Origin: Hymenoscyphus infarciens
Taxonomy: Eukaryota; Ascomycota; Leotiomycetes; Helotiales; Helotiaceae
Length of the DNA stretch: 64,000 nucleotides
Assembly (NCBI GenBank): GCA_001414345.1
Contig: LLCB01000043.1
Span: forward strand, 205,165-269,164
Reading direction: 5' to 3'
The translations under genes were made by a program, and so were the position numbers. This document shows, piece after piece, positions 46,498 through 59,800 of this stretch. How positions within the stretch are numbered: the first letter of the stretch is position 1; every line of letters starts with the position of its first letter. The notes under the pieces were generated by a model. That model searched no databases. It worked only from the letters and a program-made list of their open reading frames with translations, and was not told the origin of the DNA.

Positions 46498-47328
46498 TCA
46501 GGGAAGCCACTTAATATCATCCACCTCAGTCGAACACTCCGGACAAGAAGCATACTTCTTTAACCCATAGCAATGCATCTGCCAATGCGCGAAGCATTCC
46601 GCACATAGAGCGTGATTACAAGGCTGGACAGCAACCTTCTTCGTAAAGCCCTCCAAGCAAACCGGACAACGTGGTTTGTTACCCTCCGATGTATTTCGCA
46701 TAAACGAAGGTCGAAAATCGGGTGGTGATGAACTCAGTGGAGCGAACTTGTGAGTGGACATGTGAGTGGATTCGTGCGTGCGGGTGCTGCCGCTATGTGG
46801 AAATGAGGCAGTAGAGGCAAAGCGGTCTTGGGAAATAAACGGTGGTCGTGGAGTGACTAGTTGAGTTGGCGTGAAAAGGGAAGCATGTTGGAGGAATGGT
46901 TGATTTTGTAAGTGTGGGTTGTGTTTGACAGTTCCGCTACTCGATGAACTGACTTGGCGGTCTTCGTCGTGATACAGTTGTGTAAGTGCGTGGAGTGGGT
47001 CTGCGACATGTTTTCGAGAGAACCTGGAGTGGATGGTGGAAAGTGATGTCTTCTCGGCACTGGAGCTGCTTGAGCTGTTGTTGCTTGAACTATTGTTGGT
47101 GGACCTCACAGACCCGAATCTGAAGAAGGAGCGTGGACGAGGAGGTGATTGTTCAGTCGATTCAAGCTCGGCAAGTGCTTTGACGAAGCTGCATCTTCGA
47201 CGACGAGATGCAATTGTGTGTCTTTGGTGGCTGAGAATGTTGGTTGGAGCTGTGCTTCTGAAATTGGGAAATTGTTGCAATCGAGAGCGAAAGCTGGGGA
47301 AGTTGGAGAGTTCTTGGTCTCTCGCCAT
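46498..47328 (-). CDS. RING-finger protein, putative E3 ubiquitin ligase
   Basis: The first true ATG is at 47328, giving 276 residues in one exon; codons further upstream lack ATG. The N-terminus is basic and Ser/Arg-rich (SHQRHTIASRRRRCSF), with a poly-Ser/Asn stretch at about 85-102. A C3HC4 RING lies at the very C-terminus (about 222-272): CPVCLEGF, then QPCNHALCAECFAHWQ, then CPEC. All eight metal ligands are present. RING proteins of this layout usually recruit an E2 to ubiquitinate bound substrates; the substrate is unknown. No membrane segment is seen. Confidence 0.8.
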   Translation of the reverse strand: MARDQELSNFPSFRSRLQQFPNFRSTAPTNILSHQRHTIASRRRRCSFVKALAELESTEQSPPRPRSFFRFGSVRSTNNSSSNNSSSSSSAEKTSLSTIHSRFSRKHVADPLHALTQLYHDEDRQVSSSSSGTVKHNPHLQNQPFLQHASLFTPTQLVTPRPPFISQDRFASTASFPHSGSTRTHESTHMSTHKFAPLSSSPPDFRPSFMRNTSEGNKPRCPVCLEGFTKKVAVQPCNHALCAECFAHWQMHCYGLKKYASCPECSTEVDDIKWLP

Positions 47329-48031
47329 TCTAAGAGATTGTAGAATGGTTTGTTGGTAGTGATGTATCGAGTCAGACTGCGTTAATATGAAAGAATGTTT
47401 GCTGCTGATTTGCAAGTTGTTGACGATGTTGACAGTTGACGGTATTGAAACAGCTCTGAGATTTAAACTTACTGGATACTCTAGATCGTTCCTGCCAGTT
47501 GAAAGAATCGAACTCTCGGGGGAGATTCGACCCTTCTAGGTTGCAGGTGTATTAACTGGGCCAGGGAATAAGTTGTAGAGAAAATGACTAATAAGGAAAG
47601 AACGAACTACCAAAATCCAGACTAGGACCCTACCAACCAATACGAGTTGCTTCCAGGCTTGTAACGAGTGAAAGAAGAAGGAAAGGCTTTGTGACGATCC
47701 ATGGATTATGAATTCATACAATGCACTCAATATCGATTCTAGTAGGCGACCAACACTGTTGAGTAGTTAAAAGGCAGCGTCGGTTGGTCAATGGAGGGCA
47801 AAAGCTTCTAGGAATGCATGAGCAAGAGCAAAAAAGAAAACCCTCGCACACATAAAAGTCGGTGAAACTCAAATTTGCTGCTTTTCTGAAACTATTGATG
47901 TCATTACATTTTCCATTCAACGAACGCCAGAGCTCCCCGAATAATGGGTAAATCCTCGGACCACAACCTATGCATGCGTATTCAGGAAAATAATTGAAGG
48001 GTATCAGCAAACCTAAATAACGAAGTTATTC
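47329..48031. other. Intergenic between the RING gene and hat2
   Basis: No gene. It holds the promoter of the RING gene and the 3' flank of hat2. A tRNA-like pattern at about 47480-47570 was examined and rejected. Confidence 0.45.
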
Positions 48032-49717
48032 TCATCGCTCAAGCTCATCCATCGGTATCTCATCAATATCCTTGCCCACAATCGCCTCGGCCACCTTCCA
48101 GATCTGGATCATGTTGTCTTCAGCGGCGCTGCAAACCACCCATGGCTCGTTGAGATTCCAGCTGAAATCCGCCATGTGGTTGGTGTGACCGCCATGCATG
48201 AAAAGTCTACCAGAAATGTTAGAGGCGAAAAGGCCATGTGCGTGGTAAAGGAACTTACAGCTCAGGTGGGCCATCTTCTTGATCATCTGGCAGTTGCTCC
48301 TCGCCGAATCGGCTTAGATCCCAGAAGATAACCCTACGGTCCACACCTGCACTACCTAGAATCGCCTCCTCTTGTGGATGCCATGCCAGTGATGTTACTT
48401 GATCGCTGTGACCTTCGAGAGAGTGAAGCTTGTCTTTAAGGTTTCTCATGTCCCAGACCGCAATTGTTTTGTCATTTGAGGCCGTTGCCAAAACGAATTC
48501 AGAAGCAGGATTGAAGGCCAAGGCGTTGATAGCATCGTCGTGTCCTCCTTCACCTTGCTGGGCTGAACGATCATTCTCTGCTTGGCGCACATCCAGGATT
48601 TGCAGGGTTATGTCATCTGATACTGTTCCAATCAAAGCTCTATGTGTAGGATGGTATTGGATATCGTTCACGACAGATGTGTGGTGGGTGTAAGTACGGT
48701 AAGCTTTGATGTGGTTATTGGCTGTCGAGATGGATTTTAGATCCCTGCAGGCTATCAGTTTTGTGACTCCAGTCGTGCTGAGTACCCGGCTTTTCTTACC
48801 AAAGCTTCACAGTAGTGTCGTTACCACCAGTAGCGAGTTTTCCGACATGCTCCGGTTCAGGGTGAGGATTCCAGCTCAATCCAAATCCCTCCTCCTTGTG
48901 GCCTATCAACTCAGCCTGCGGACTAATGACCCCCTTGGGGAGGCTACTGTGCTTGGTGCGATCAAAAATGAGGACTCTTCCATCAATGCACATTGTAGCA
49001 ATGATATTGGGATTTTGTGGTTGATATCTGGCCTTGTTGACTTCGCCGGGGTGATCGATTTTCTGCTCGATATTCATCTTGATGGAAGGCTGCTCTCCAG
49101 ATGATGAGTTGCCATAGCCACCAATTTCTCCACGCTCTTCATCATACTCATGGGGATCAGGAGTAATGTTCTTTGGGAGTTCAACATTGGCAATCTGAAG
49201 ATAGTTTTGTGCGCCGTTGGATGTGTGGGTACCAATGAGAAGTCGGTGAATGGTATAGTTCTTGCCAGCAGGTCTAGATATATGTAAATATCCAAGGGAT
49301 AGTATGCGGTAGTGTCTTAACTTACTCTTTCACGTCCGGGAACCACTGGGTTGTCAAAGTGGGCCATTCAAGAGCAGTGCTATCGAGAATTAGCCTGAAC
49401 GCGATGGATCACAAGATGCTGTCTTACCTCAAGATCATATCATAGAGAAAGGGGCTGTTTTTCTTCCATGTCTTATATTCTAAAATTGTTAGTGAGAACT
49501 CATGATTGGGGTATGAAGTGCATTACCCTCATTGACGACCTTTTGATCCATGTCGGGCCCTCCATCGAGATCCATAGGATTACCTGGTGGTGGTCAGGTC
49601 CAGATTCAGACCTCTACAACAACCATCATGGGCAAGACTGTGTGATGGTGAAGGAGAAGAAAGGGAGCATAGGATCCACAACTTACCATCCATGTCGTGA
49701 TCTGTAGAGTCCGCCAT
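48032..49717 (-). CDS. Histone acetyltransferase B subunit 2 (RbAp46/48-like WD40)
   Basis: This WD40 chaperone holds histone H4 for the Hat1 acetyltransferase and, in fungi, may also serve CAF-1-like and chromatin complexes. Seven exons on the minus strand (49717-49687, 49583-49527, 49479-49428, 49379-49326, 49273-48800, 48744-48259, 48206-48032) join in phase to 442 residues. The N-terminal helix region ([18 protein letters not shown], then [15 protein letters not shown]) is the family hallmark. WD repeats follow, for example [33 protein letters not shown] and [18 protein letters not shown], with the acidic binding loop [17 protein letters not shown] and the last repeat [16 protein letters not shown]. 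The promoter is shared with xrn1. Confidence 0.93.
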
Positions 49718-50249
49718 CTTTGTAAATAGATTGGGTAATCAGGTTGCAAAAGGTCAATATGGGCAACGACCCAGATATCAGATTTGCGCAGTAGTGGGAA
49801 ATTGGAGAGGTGACCAGCAAACGGGGGCGTGTTGGGAAGACGCGATGGGAAGCGCGTTAAGTGGAAAATTCGCGGAGACACGTAGGCCCGGTGGCGGTCA
49901 CTAGCGGCTTTTCCCCACTCGCTTCCAACTCCATTGATACCTAGGCATCGAGGTTGCAGACAGTTGTCTCTCTTCGCGCAAAACACGACAGTCATACGAA
50001 TCTACCACCACCTCCGGGTTATTCTACGAGACGAGAGAGAGAGAGGCTGAGGAAGCGGGTGTTGTTCTTTCTCGCTGGGTCACTTCCACGGCCAGAATTA
50101 GTGTTTGCGCAATCCATTCACGACCAGAAGCTTTGCGGTAATAGCAAAGCTCTCCACTACCTCACATACGAGAAATTCCGAGCACAGTCTCGAGTACACA
50201 CAGAACAACACACATACGCATACTCGCGCTCACTGCGCTACAATCAAAT
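49718..50249. promoter_or_regulatory. Shared divergent promoter of hat2 and xrn1
   Basis: 532 bp separate the two start codons, which point away from each other. The region includes GAGA-like and CT-rich stretches near 50030-50045. No open frame here is supportable. Confidence 0.6.
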
Positions 50250-53200
50250 ATGGGTGTCCCCAAGTTTTTTAGATGGATGAGCGAGCGGTATCCAGCCATT
50301 TCGCAGTTGATCGCAGAAAACCGGATTCCAGAATTCGATTGTCTTTATCTCGATATGAATGGCATTATCCATAACTGTACCCACAAGGACTCGGACGATG
50401 CGACGTTTCGAATGACTGAGGAGCAGATGTTCATCGCGATTTTCAATTATATCGAGCATTTGTTTGGCAAGATTAAGCCCAAACAACTCTTTTTCATGGC
50501 TATCGATGGAGTTGCGCCCCGAGCAAAGATGAACCAGCAGCGCGCCCGAAGATTTCGAACAGCTCTGGATGTCGAGGTTGCGAGAGACAAGGCAATCAAA
50601 GAGGGCAAGGAAATGCCAAAAGAGGAAGCATTCGACAGTAATTCTATTACACCAGGTAGGTCATTTGCCACTGCTGGGTTGAACACCGAAGCTGACTTTT
50701 TCTAGGCACTGAGTTTATGCACAAGCTTACCCAGCAACTGAAATATTTTATCAACAAGAAGGTTTCGGAGGATGTTGATTGGCAAGGTGTGGAGGTTGTC
50801 CTTTCTGGCCACGAGGTGCCTGGTGAGGGTGAGCACAAGATCATGGAATACATTCGATTGGCCAAGGCGCAACCCGACTATAATCCAAACATGCGACACT
50901 GCCTTTACGGTCTCGACGCCGATTTGATCATGTTGGGTCTTTTGAGTCACGACCCGCATTTCTGCTTGCTGCGAGAGGAGGTTACGTTTGGCAGACAAAG
51001 CAAGGCGAAATCCAAGGAGCTGGAGCATCAAAATTTCTATCTTATGCATCTTTGTATTGTACGGGAATATCTGGAGCTGGAGTTTCAGGAATTGAAGGAA
51101 GACGGCGCACTCGGATTTCCTTTCGACTTGGAGCGAGTTATTGACGATTTTATATTGATGGCATTTTTCGTTGGGAACGATTTCTTGCCCAATCTTCCCA
51201 ACTTGCATATCAATGAGGGTGCTTTGGCTCTCATGTTCAAGGTCTACAAGACCATTCTCCCCAAAGGAGATGGATATATCAACGAAGGAGGTGTTATTAA
51301 CATGGGACGACTGGCCATTTTGCTCGAGGAGCTGTCGCATGTGGAGTACCGATTCTTTGAATCCGAGAATTCGGATCAATCCTGGTTTAAATCAAAGCAA
51401 ATGGCCAAGGAGGACGTCATGATTAAAGGTAAGGGCAAGGCAAAAGGCAAGCTCACCATGACGACTCCTCAACGAGAAGTTTGGAAGCAAGTCAAGAATT
51501 TTGTTTCGCGTCGCTCAGATGAGCCTTTGGAGCTTCCATCAACCCTGCCTGCGGCTGACCGAAAATTCGTCCAAGAGCTCGCGGAAAGCCTTCATCTTGA
51601 ATGGAAGACTGTCGAGAACGAACAAGGCGATCGACACATGCAGTTATCATTTCCTCCAAAGTCGGTCGAGGACGAAGAAGATGAAGAGGAGGGCGAAGAC
51701 GAGGAGTCCCAACTCGCAATTCTCCGTGTTGTCAAGCAGTATGACAATGCTCAGACCGTCGATCTCAGCAGAGCAGAAGCCCAGGCCGCGATGGACAAAC
51801 AGTACGAACTCAAATTCCAGGAATGGAAAGACAAATATTACGAGGGGAAATTTGAGTGGGATCGCAAAAACGAGACGGAATTGACGAAGCTTTGCGAAAA
51901 TTACGTGCAGGGCTTGCAATGGGTGCTCTTTTATTACTATAGAGGAGTTGCTTCATGGCCATGGTTTTACCAATACCATTACTCTCCTATGATTTCAGGT
52001 ATATTTTCCAACTTTGCATAGATCAAAACCGATGGTGTGCTAAACTATAATTTCTAGATGTTATCAAAGGATTGGGTGCCGATGTCAACTTCAAGCTTGG
52101 ACAACCATTCCATCCTTATGAGCAACTCATGGGCGTGCTACCGGATCGAAGCAAAAAGATCGTGCCAACTGTTTACCATGACCTCATGACGAATCCTAAT
52201 TCTCCAATCATCGATTTCTACCCTCGAGATTTTGAACTTGATATGAATGGCAAGAAGATGGAATGGGAAGCTGTAGTCAAGATTCCTTTCATTGACGAAA
52301 AGCGGTTGCTTGCTGCAATGGCTCCCAAAAATGCACTTCTGAGTGACGACGAAAAGTTCAGAAATGACTTTGGTGTCACTTTGAAATTTTCTCACAACCC
52401 GGACCTTGATTTTACTTATCCATCTTCGCTTGTTGGAATCTTCCCAGACATCCCACATTGTCGCTGTGTCGAGAACATTTTTGACTTGCCTACCATCGAA
52501 GGCCTCGAATATCACGTTGGTCTGATGGAAGGCGTCAAGCTTGGTGATGCTGCCCTGGCAGGCTTCCCAAGTTTGGCCACCATACCTTACAATGCGACCC
52601 TAGGGTTCCATGGTGTAAATGTTTTCCAGTCCGACAGCCGAAACGAAAGCATGGTGGTTACTATCGAGGACTCAGAAGAAAGAACGAATGTGAAGACTGC
52701 CTCGATGAAATTGGGGCAAAGAGTATTTGTTGGCTATCCCTTCCTTGTCGAAGCAAAAGTTACCAAGGTTTCTGATGAGCTATTTGATTACCTCCCTCCC
52801 ACGGATGGATCACCACATGCAATCCAGAAACCTCATGGTCCTCGGGAGATTGATGATTTCAGAAAGAAGGCAGGGCGAATTGAAGAGACGTACAGTAAGC
52901 GCCTTGGTATCATCATTGGTGCAGTCGAGTCGATTACACACGTGGAAATGCTCAAGGGCCTGAGAAAGACCGACGAAGGAGCCACTATCAAGGAGTACGC
53001 CGTAATACCTGGAAACGAGGTTGAGTTTGCGTCTCAACTCATCGTAGACGAAGTTCTCAGTGAGGACCAGCGGTTCTTGGAAAAGGCCGCCCTTCCAATA
53101 GAAGAAGAGTTCCCACCTGGATCACGAGCATTCTTTCTTGGCGAGTTCAATTATGGTAGACCGTTGGAAGTGGTCGGTCACAAAGATAATCGGGCAGAGA

Positions 53201-54531
53201 TTTGGTTGTCGACAGTAAAGGGTAAGGAAGTTGAGTTTGGCAGAAATGTTGTCATGGGTGGATCCCAAACCAACTACATACCCTCATACACCGTTGCTAA
53301 GATGCTTGGTTTGCACCCTCTTGTTTTGAGCAAGATTACATCGTCGTTCTCTATTTCGGCGTGTGGTCTACCACGACTCAATCTTGGGCTAAACCTGAAG
53401 TTTGAGGGGAAGAAGATGAAAGTTCTGGGCTACTCGCGTCGCTCTGACAACGGATGGGAATTCAGCAACAAGGCCATCAAATTACTGAGCACGTATATGA
53501 CTAAGTTCCCGGAGTTCATCGCCGGTATACAACGAAAACCTCGTGGAAACGATTATGAAGAAACCGACTTTTACTCTGCTGAGGTCGCGAGTGTCAAGAT
53601 CAAGGAGATTGTTGCTTGGCTAAAGACTATTGAGTCAAAGAATTTCGAAAAGGTGCCATTGGATGCGGAACAACTCGACTCTGATGCTGTAATGGCAATT
53701 GAAACGGCCGCCAACCAGAACGTGGTAACTGATATCGAGTTCAAGAAGTTGAAGGGAGTCCCTCGAAATGCTCTCATGAAGCCCTCGGACGCTGAGCATC
53801 GTCTTGGTAGTCAGCGCTTCGTTCTAGGCGACCGGGTTGTTTACGTTCAGGATTCTGGTCGCGTACCTATCGCTACTCGAGGTACAGTAGTTGGTATTTC
53901 ACGGACTCCTCGAACCACTCTCTTGGATATCGTTTTCGATTCTACTTTTATGAGTGGTACTACTCTAGGTGATCGCTGCACGCCTTTCCGTGGTTCTACG
54001 GTTCCGGCTGCTTCTGTTTTGAATTTGACAAACAAGCAAGTTATAGCTGGCTCCAAGGCCGCATCAGAAAAGAGACCTGCTCCTGTTAGCACCCCATTGA
54101 CCGTCAATGGCGGTTACGGAGCTGCTTCGGGACCTGGTGGTCGAGGACAATATCGAGAGGCTGGCCCACCTCCACCTCTCAGAGGGTCATTCCGTGGTGC
54201 TATTGCTGGTCAAGGCCAAAATGGCTTCAACCGAGGCAATGGAAACTTCAGAGGCCGTGGACGAGGTGGCCTAGGATTTGTTGATAATAATGCTGGTCCA
54301 CCAATCCATAGTAGCATGGCGATCAGAGGTGGCCAAGCAAATGGAGGTGCGAGAGGCGTTGTGGTTAACAATGGTTTCAGAGGTGGGAGAGGCGGGAACA
54401 ATAGCTTTAATGCCGTTCCACCGCCTGCCAGCTTGGATAACAGAGGACGAGGTGGTGGTAGAGGCAGAGGAGGGAGAGGTCGAGGGGCACCAAGAGGACG
54501 CGGAATTGTGGTGCCAACTCCTGACGCTTAG
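50250..54531 (+). CDS. 5'-3' exoribonuclease Xrn1 (cytoplasmic)
   Basis: This enzyme degrades decapped mRNA from the 5' end. Exons 50250-50655, 50706-51998 and 52058-54531 give 1390 residues, the usual Xrn1 length. The start MGVPKFFRWMSERYP is the family N-terminus. Catalytic acids sit at the known positions: D35 (YLDMNGIIH), E176 and E178 (PGEGEHK) and D206 and D208 (GLDADLIML). GNDFLPNLPNLHI and HYSPMIS follow. The D1-D4/SH3-like regions lie after residue about 750 (GQRVFVGYPFLVEA, LGDRVVYVQDSGRVP). The C-terminus is an RGG/FRG-rich tail (GRGGGRGRGGRGRGAPRGRG). The extra D domains separate it from nuclear Rat1. Intact. Confidence 0.95.
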
Positions 54532-55012
54532 TTCTTTTTTGAGTGAACATGTCGTTGGATGACGAAACGGTCTATTATCATTTAACGAAAAGCACGCTGT
54601 CATGAGTATGATTGAATGATAGAATGGGTTCGTTGACTTAGAGCGAGGTCATTTTACTGGGTATTCCCAGATGTATCATCAGATAGTCAGCGGCCGAGTG
54701 CTCTTCGATGAGTGCAAGAAATGCTTTTAGGGGCATGTTAGAGAGCGCATAAAAACATGGAAAATCTTTTCTCACGAGTCAAATCATCAGTGAAATGAAT
54801 CCAAATAAATGTAGACAACTTCAGCAAGGTTCTCGTACTCTTCCCCCCCCTTTTGTTATGTAGACCACACACGACAATATCAAACTTCTAATACGGGATG
54901 ATCACCTGACAGGCGACAAGGCTGAAATCTCAGCCGAACTCTTCTCACATGTAAGAACAACCGACTTCAATATTCATCTCCCATAACAACAACCCTTTCT
55001 AGTGCGTCCAAT
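54532..55012. other. Intergenic between xrn1 and the CID gene
   Basis: Short 3' flank and promoter, nothing recognised. Confidence 0.45.
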
Positions 55013-56709
55013 ATGGCGTCGCATCAACTCGCCATTGCAAAGGCATCTTTCTCTGCTGGGCTTTTGCGACCAGATCCCGTTTCATTGTCAGGCGACGACA
55101 TAGCACAATTCCATTCCCTATTGAACTTGGCAATCACAAGATGTTCGGCACAAAACGTCCAGGTTTGAATCAAACACTCTTAAGATTCTGTCAACACGAT
55201 GGCTAAATGGTCCCTGAGGATAGAACTGCAAGCATTGGATTTTGAATAATGTTGCTCCTTCTGCGGCAAGGTCAACTGCGCTGGGGAAATATTTGACAGC
55301 CTTGACAAACTCTTTCGCCATATCGAAGCGCAAGGATGTAGCAACTGAGCGCGAACCTTCTATCAAGAGGAAACGACTCCATCTACTCTATCTCATCAAT
55401 GACATCCTATACCATGCGAAATACCGAACCAACGATGCCTCAATTTGCAGCAAGGTACAACCCTTATTGGTCGATTTATTTGGTAGCGCAGCATCCTTCA
55501 AAGCATGTCCGAAACACCAGAAGAAGCTAGCAGATCTGTTGGAGATATGGGAAGATAAGGGATATTACTCGAGGGATTATATCACAAAGCTCCGAGAAGC
55601 TGTGAAGAATGGCTCGGAGCTGGGAAATTTTGCGCAGGCCGGAGCAACCACATCCATTGCTACGGACCAGGCATCCACTATGAAGCTTGCGAAAAGCGCG
55701 CCATATGTTATGCCAGCTATGCATGGAGACCCATCGACACCTTGGTACGACTTGCCAGCTGGGAATCTCATGCCTGTTATTGAGCCAAATTCAACGCGAC
55801 CGATCAACCCCGATATGATAAAACCTATGCAGTTTGTGGCTGGACCGGCAAGTGAGGAACTGGCGACGGCGGTCAAGGCTCTTTTGGATGATGTGCATAC
55901 CATTTACGGGACGGAGGTGGGAGGGGACGAAAAAGCGTTTTGGGATATTGATGAACTTGGACAACCTATAGTGCTGGATGAGATCACTGGGGATATATTG
56001 GAAGGGGAAGGATATTATGGATGGTCTCGCGGATTCTGCGAAAAGATGAAGCGACGAAAGAAGGGAGGAAATGATCGCCGACGGATGAGTCGAAGCCGGA
56101 GCAGAAGTTCAAGTCGAGGAAGAAAGAGACCATATAGCGACTCGGATTCAAGTCCCGAAGGACCCAGATCTAGACAACGCCGACGATCCTACACCTCCTC
56201 CCGATCACCATCTCCAGCGCCTCCCCGAAATGGAGATTCTCGAAATCGTTCAAGAGATAGGTCATACTCTCCGCCCAATGCGAGACGGCCGGATTCACAT
56301 TCACGAGAACAACAGCAATACACACGGGATGGACTTCCACCCAGACCGCCGCCTGTTATGAATCAACCTCCACCACCTCCTCCTCCGCCTCAGGTTCCAA
56401 TGCCATTTCAACAAGGGTTTAATCCAAATTTCCCCCCACCTCCTCCTCAACACTTCAATGGTCCTCCACCTCCACCCCCTTACGGCTGGGCACCTCCGCC
56501 ACCGCCTATGAATTATAATCAGCAAAATCCATGGCCTGTACCACCACCTCCTCCAGGTCCACCACCCATGAACTACCAGCACCAGGGTTCATACCCACCA
56601 CCGCCTAATGCACCTGGTATGTATCCGCCCAATGGACCTGGCAATTGGCAAGGTGGGGGTGGAAGAGGGTATGGAAATAATCAGAATAATCACAATGGTT
56701 GGAATAATG

Positions 56710-56743
<34 letters not shown>

Positions 56744-56807
56744 CCGAGGAGGTGGTTACAGAGGGAATTATCGCGGTGGGAATGGTGGGGGTAGGGGTTG
56801 GAATTGA
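55013..56807 (+). CDS. CID (RPR) domain protein with SR, poly-Pro and RGG regions
   Basis: Exons 55013-55162 and 55224-56807 give 577 residues from ATG 55013. The N-terminal about 150 residues form a CID-like helical domain: NCKHWILNNVAPSAARSTAL, then RLHLLYLINDILYHAKYR and KLADLLEIWEDKGYYSRDYI. In relatives this fold binds the phosphorylated Pol II C-terminal tail or splicing partners. Next come a linker with FWDIDELGQPIVLDEITGDI, an Arg/Ser domain (SRSRSRSSSRGRKRP), a Pro-rich segment with runs of seven or more Pro, ten Gln encoded by pure CAG, and a Gly/Arg end. The whole looks like a nuclear mRNA-processing or splicing factor, similar in layout to CHERP/SCAF-type proteins. The exact orthologue is uncertain. 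Confidence 0.82.
56712..56741 (+). repeat. (CAG)10 microsatellite in coding sequence
   Basis: Ten uninterrupted CAG units encode poly-Gln near the C-terminus of the CID protein. Confidence 0.95.
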
Positions 56808-59800
56808 GGCGATGGAGATTATCCGATGCGATGATACGGTTTGATACAGGTACAGCAAAATGGCATGGATGGACCCTTTCGATCGGGGTGTAGGATCGAT
56901 TCATAGGAAAGTTGGTGGTTAGTCTGGATTTTTCCCTAGGGCTTATGGGATGTTGATCGGTCTGCAATGGAGTGTCTATGGATACTGTGTAGTATTTTAC
57001 AATATACAAGGAGTTCCCCCTTGAAGGACCCAGATCCTGGTTCTTCTTTTCCTTCTACCTTCTTCCCCTGGCTTGAATTGGGGCGTCCAATACTACTAGT
57101 GTATATCTTCAGATGAGAAAACCTTGCAGAGTCCACCCCCACGTGTTTTTCTTCCCGTTCCCGCATTAGAGCTGGAGTTCAAGCTTTGCGCAGTTTTGCG
57201 CTGGAGTTTGAGCTGAAGGTGTTGGGCTGGCTGGTTATTCGTGCAGGAGGCATCTGCGGTGATGCATATTTGTTTGGGGAGAAGCGGAGAACCCTGTGGT
57301 TGAATCTTCGGAGCTTTTTTTCCTAGACCTTGGAAATGACTGGTCGGTCGGTCGGTTTTTATTGGGAGAAAGGTGTTGAGATGTGTGGGGTGGTTGGACC
57401 TGGGGGTATGGCGAATTGGGGTAGGGAGGTGGTATATTTGGGGTTTTATGCCGTGCCGCAGTGAGGGTGTGTTACTGGTGTTACTGGTGTTACTTGTGGC
57501 TTGGGGAGGTTGGTGGTTGGTGGTTGGTGGTGGGTGGTATGGTATGTATGGAGAGCGGGGAAGCGGGGGTGTTATGATATTTTCCCTTGCCTCCCGTCTG
57601 CTTTAGTCGTTCTCTTTTTTTTCTCGAGCATATATCTGGTCCGCTTCTTGCTTCCTATCTGTTGTCTACCGGTAGTGCTGTAGTGCAGTAGTGCAGTGGT
57701 GCAGTAGTCAGTCAGTCGCACCGTGCATGGTGCAGTATCGAATATCAACCGATTGAGTTGCAGTTTACAAAAAACATCTTTTATAGCAGCGATGGTCGTA
57801 GTGTACCGAGTCCCTTAGCTGTCTTGGGCTTGGAATTCATGATTCTTCATATTCAGGGAAAAATGTTCATGGGACTGTATATACTGACTGCATTGCATAC
57901 CTTCCTGTCTGCATCGACCGCATTACTATTTCCAATTCACCTATTTCGCTTTCCACTCGCCTGTGTGTGGCGATGCAGTTTTACCGTAATACATGGCATA
58001 TTTATGCGTTGTAAGCTGGGTACTTTTGCATATATGTATGTGTGGGAAACGTGGATGAGATGGGAGGGGATGGGATGGGATGGAGCGGCGGTTGGGGATT
58101 TTAAATGCTGGTGGATTGGTAGGTTTTGGAATGGCTGAGGTTGCTGCTTACTTGCTGATTGAGGTATGGGGACATGAGAGTTTATGTGGAAGGCTGGTTT
58201 GGGATGGAATTGAGGGGTGGTGGTTGGTGAGATTTTCGTGGCTGGAGAGGTGTGGTGTTGTGGCACCAGCTGGAGAGGGAGAGGGGTTTTGTATGGAGTG
58301 GATGTGAGGGCCGGTTGAATTTTGGCTTGCTTGAGGTTTTTGGGATGTTGCTATAGGTACTTCTGAATACGTTCGAGGTACTTTTCGTCCTATCTTTCCC
58401 ACATACCTGTCCTATCATACTTTTATTGACTTCGGCTCATCAGGAACGGGCAACCAGTCCGCTATCCAAGACTCAAGAAACGCAAAATCCCCACAGAAAG
58501 ACGGACGATAAATGTAGTTGCCTACCATTCCTTTCCTTCTCGATACCCAGAATCCAAATTCTGGTGAGAGGGTTACGTCTTGGTGTTCCTTGGTACACCT
58601 GGTCACCAGTTGGTCGGGAATTTATATTTCCGGTAGGATCGATATTGTGAGAGAGTGATGTAGGTATGTACTTGATGGGTAGGTACTCTATGCTGACTGA
58701 TGTGAGCCATGCCGAGAGATTTGCTACCGGTAGGAGGGTTTCTGGGTCTGCTTACTTGGCGGTTCGCTCGTGTCGAGGTCGTGGGAGAGGAGACGGTGAG
58801 AGAGATTTAGGAGGTATTGAGAAGCCTTTGGAGATTGATATTCTTGTGAGATTTAAGCTTATAGGAATGTCGATGTGCGTTGGAGCTGAGTAGAAGATTG
58901 AAGCTGGAGGCTTTTGAAAACCAAGACTGTCGAGAATGCAAGAATATCCTCACCCCCACGGTTGGCGTTCGTGGCGCGCCTTGTACACTCGAGACCCGCA
59001 GCGGTTGTACAAAAAGGGAAAAAGTAGTAAGTAGGTATGTGATAGAGATTCTCTCTATTTTCTGAGAACTGATGAGATTCAGTCCAACAACGACTGAATG
59101 AGTTCAGAAAATCGGGATCATCGGCGTCCCGAGAAATCCAGCCGTGCCGCCGTCACGCCTTTGACCCCACCCGAGTTTAGGTTGAGCTTAGATCACTCTG
59201 GTACCCGAGAAAAATGAGGTTATTTCCATCACCAGTTTTTCCTGCTCTCTAGATCTCCCCACCCCCCACAGTCATTCTCCTCGTAAGCTGGATTGAGCCC
59301 GGGATAGTGAAGTCGAGGGATACATCCATTCTAATCCCTCTCCACGTCGCCAGAGGTCGATGTCTCTCGTCTATCACCTCGCTTTTCTCCGATGGACGTT
59401 GCACTGCCTTCCTATGGTGTTGCCATAGCTTATAGTATGCGTCATTCCTTTATACCCCACCCCGTACCTCTTTTGTCAATATTTTGTTAAGCGCAATAGG
59501 AGAGAGTCGTTGCTTCGTGGCACTCTTTCTGTAGAGTATCTGCATGTTACTTCGGAGTAGATTGTCTCGAGATTGTGTACTATACGTGTACCTGTACCCC
59601 TCCCCCACCGTTCAACCATCCTATCTATTCCCCGCCCAACACATCATCAACTTCCTTGATATCGGCATCGCAAATTTCCCATTTCCCCCATCCCACTCCT
59701 TCATCCAGAGGCCAGAGGTCAGATGGCAGATGGCAGATGTACCTTGGTACCAGGTATTCATTTTTAGATTGCAAAGATATAAAGTTTCTTCCAGGTGTGA

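Noticed and set aside
47480..47570. tRNA-like pattern on the minus strand (T-arm-like GAGTTCGATTC with AACTGG/CCAGTT ends)
   Set aside because: There is no A-box-like D arm, the spacing is too short, and no sensible anticodon stem forms.
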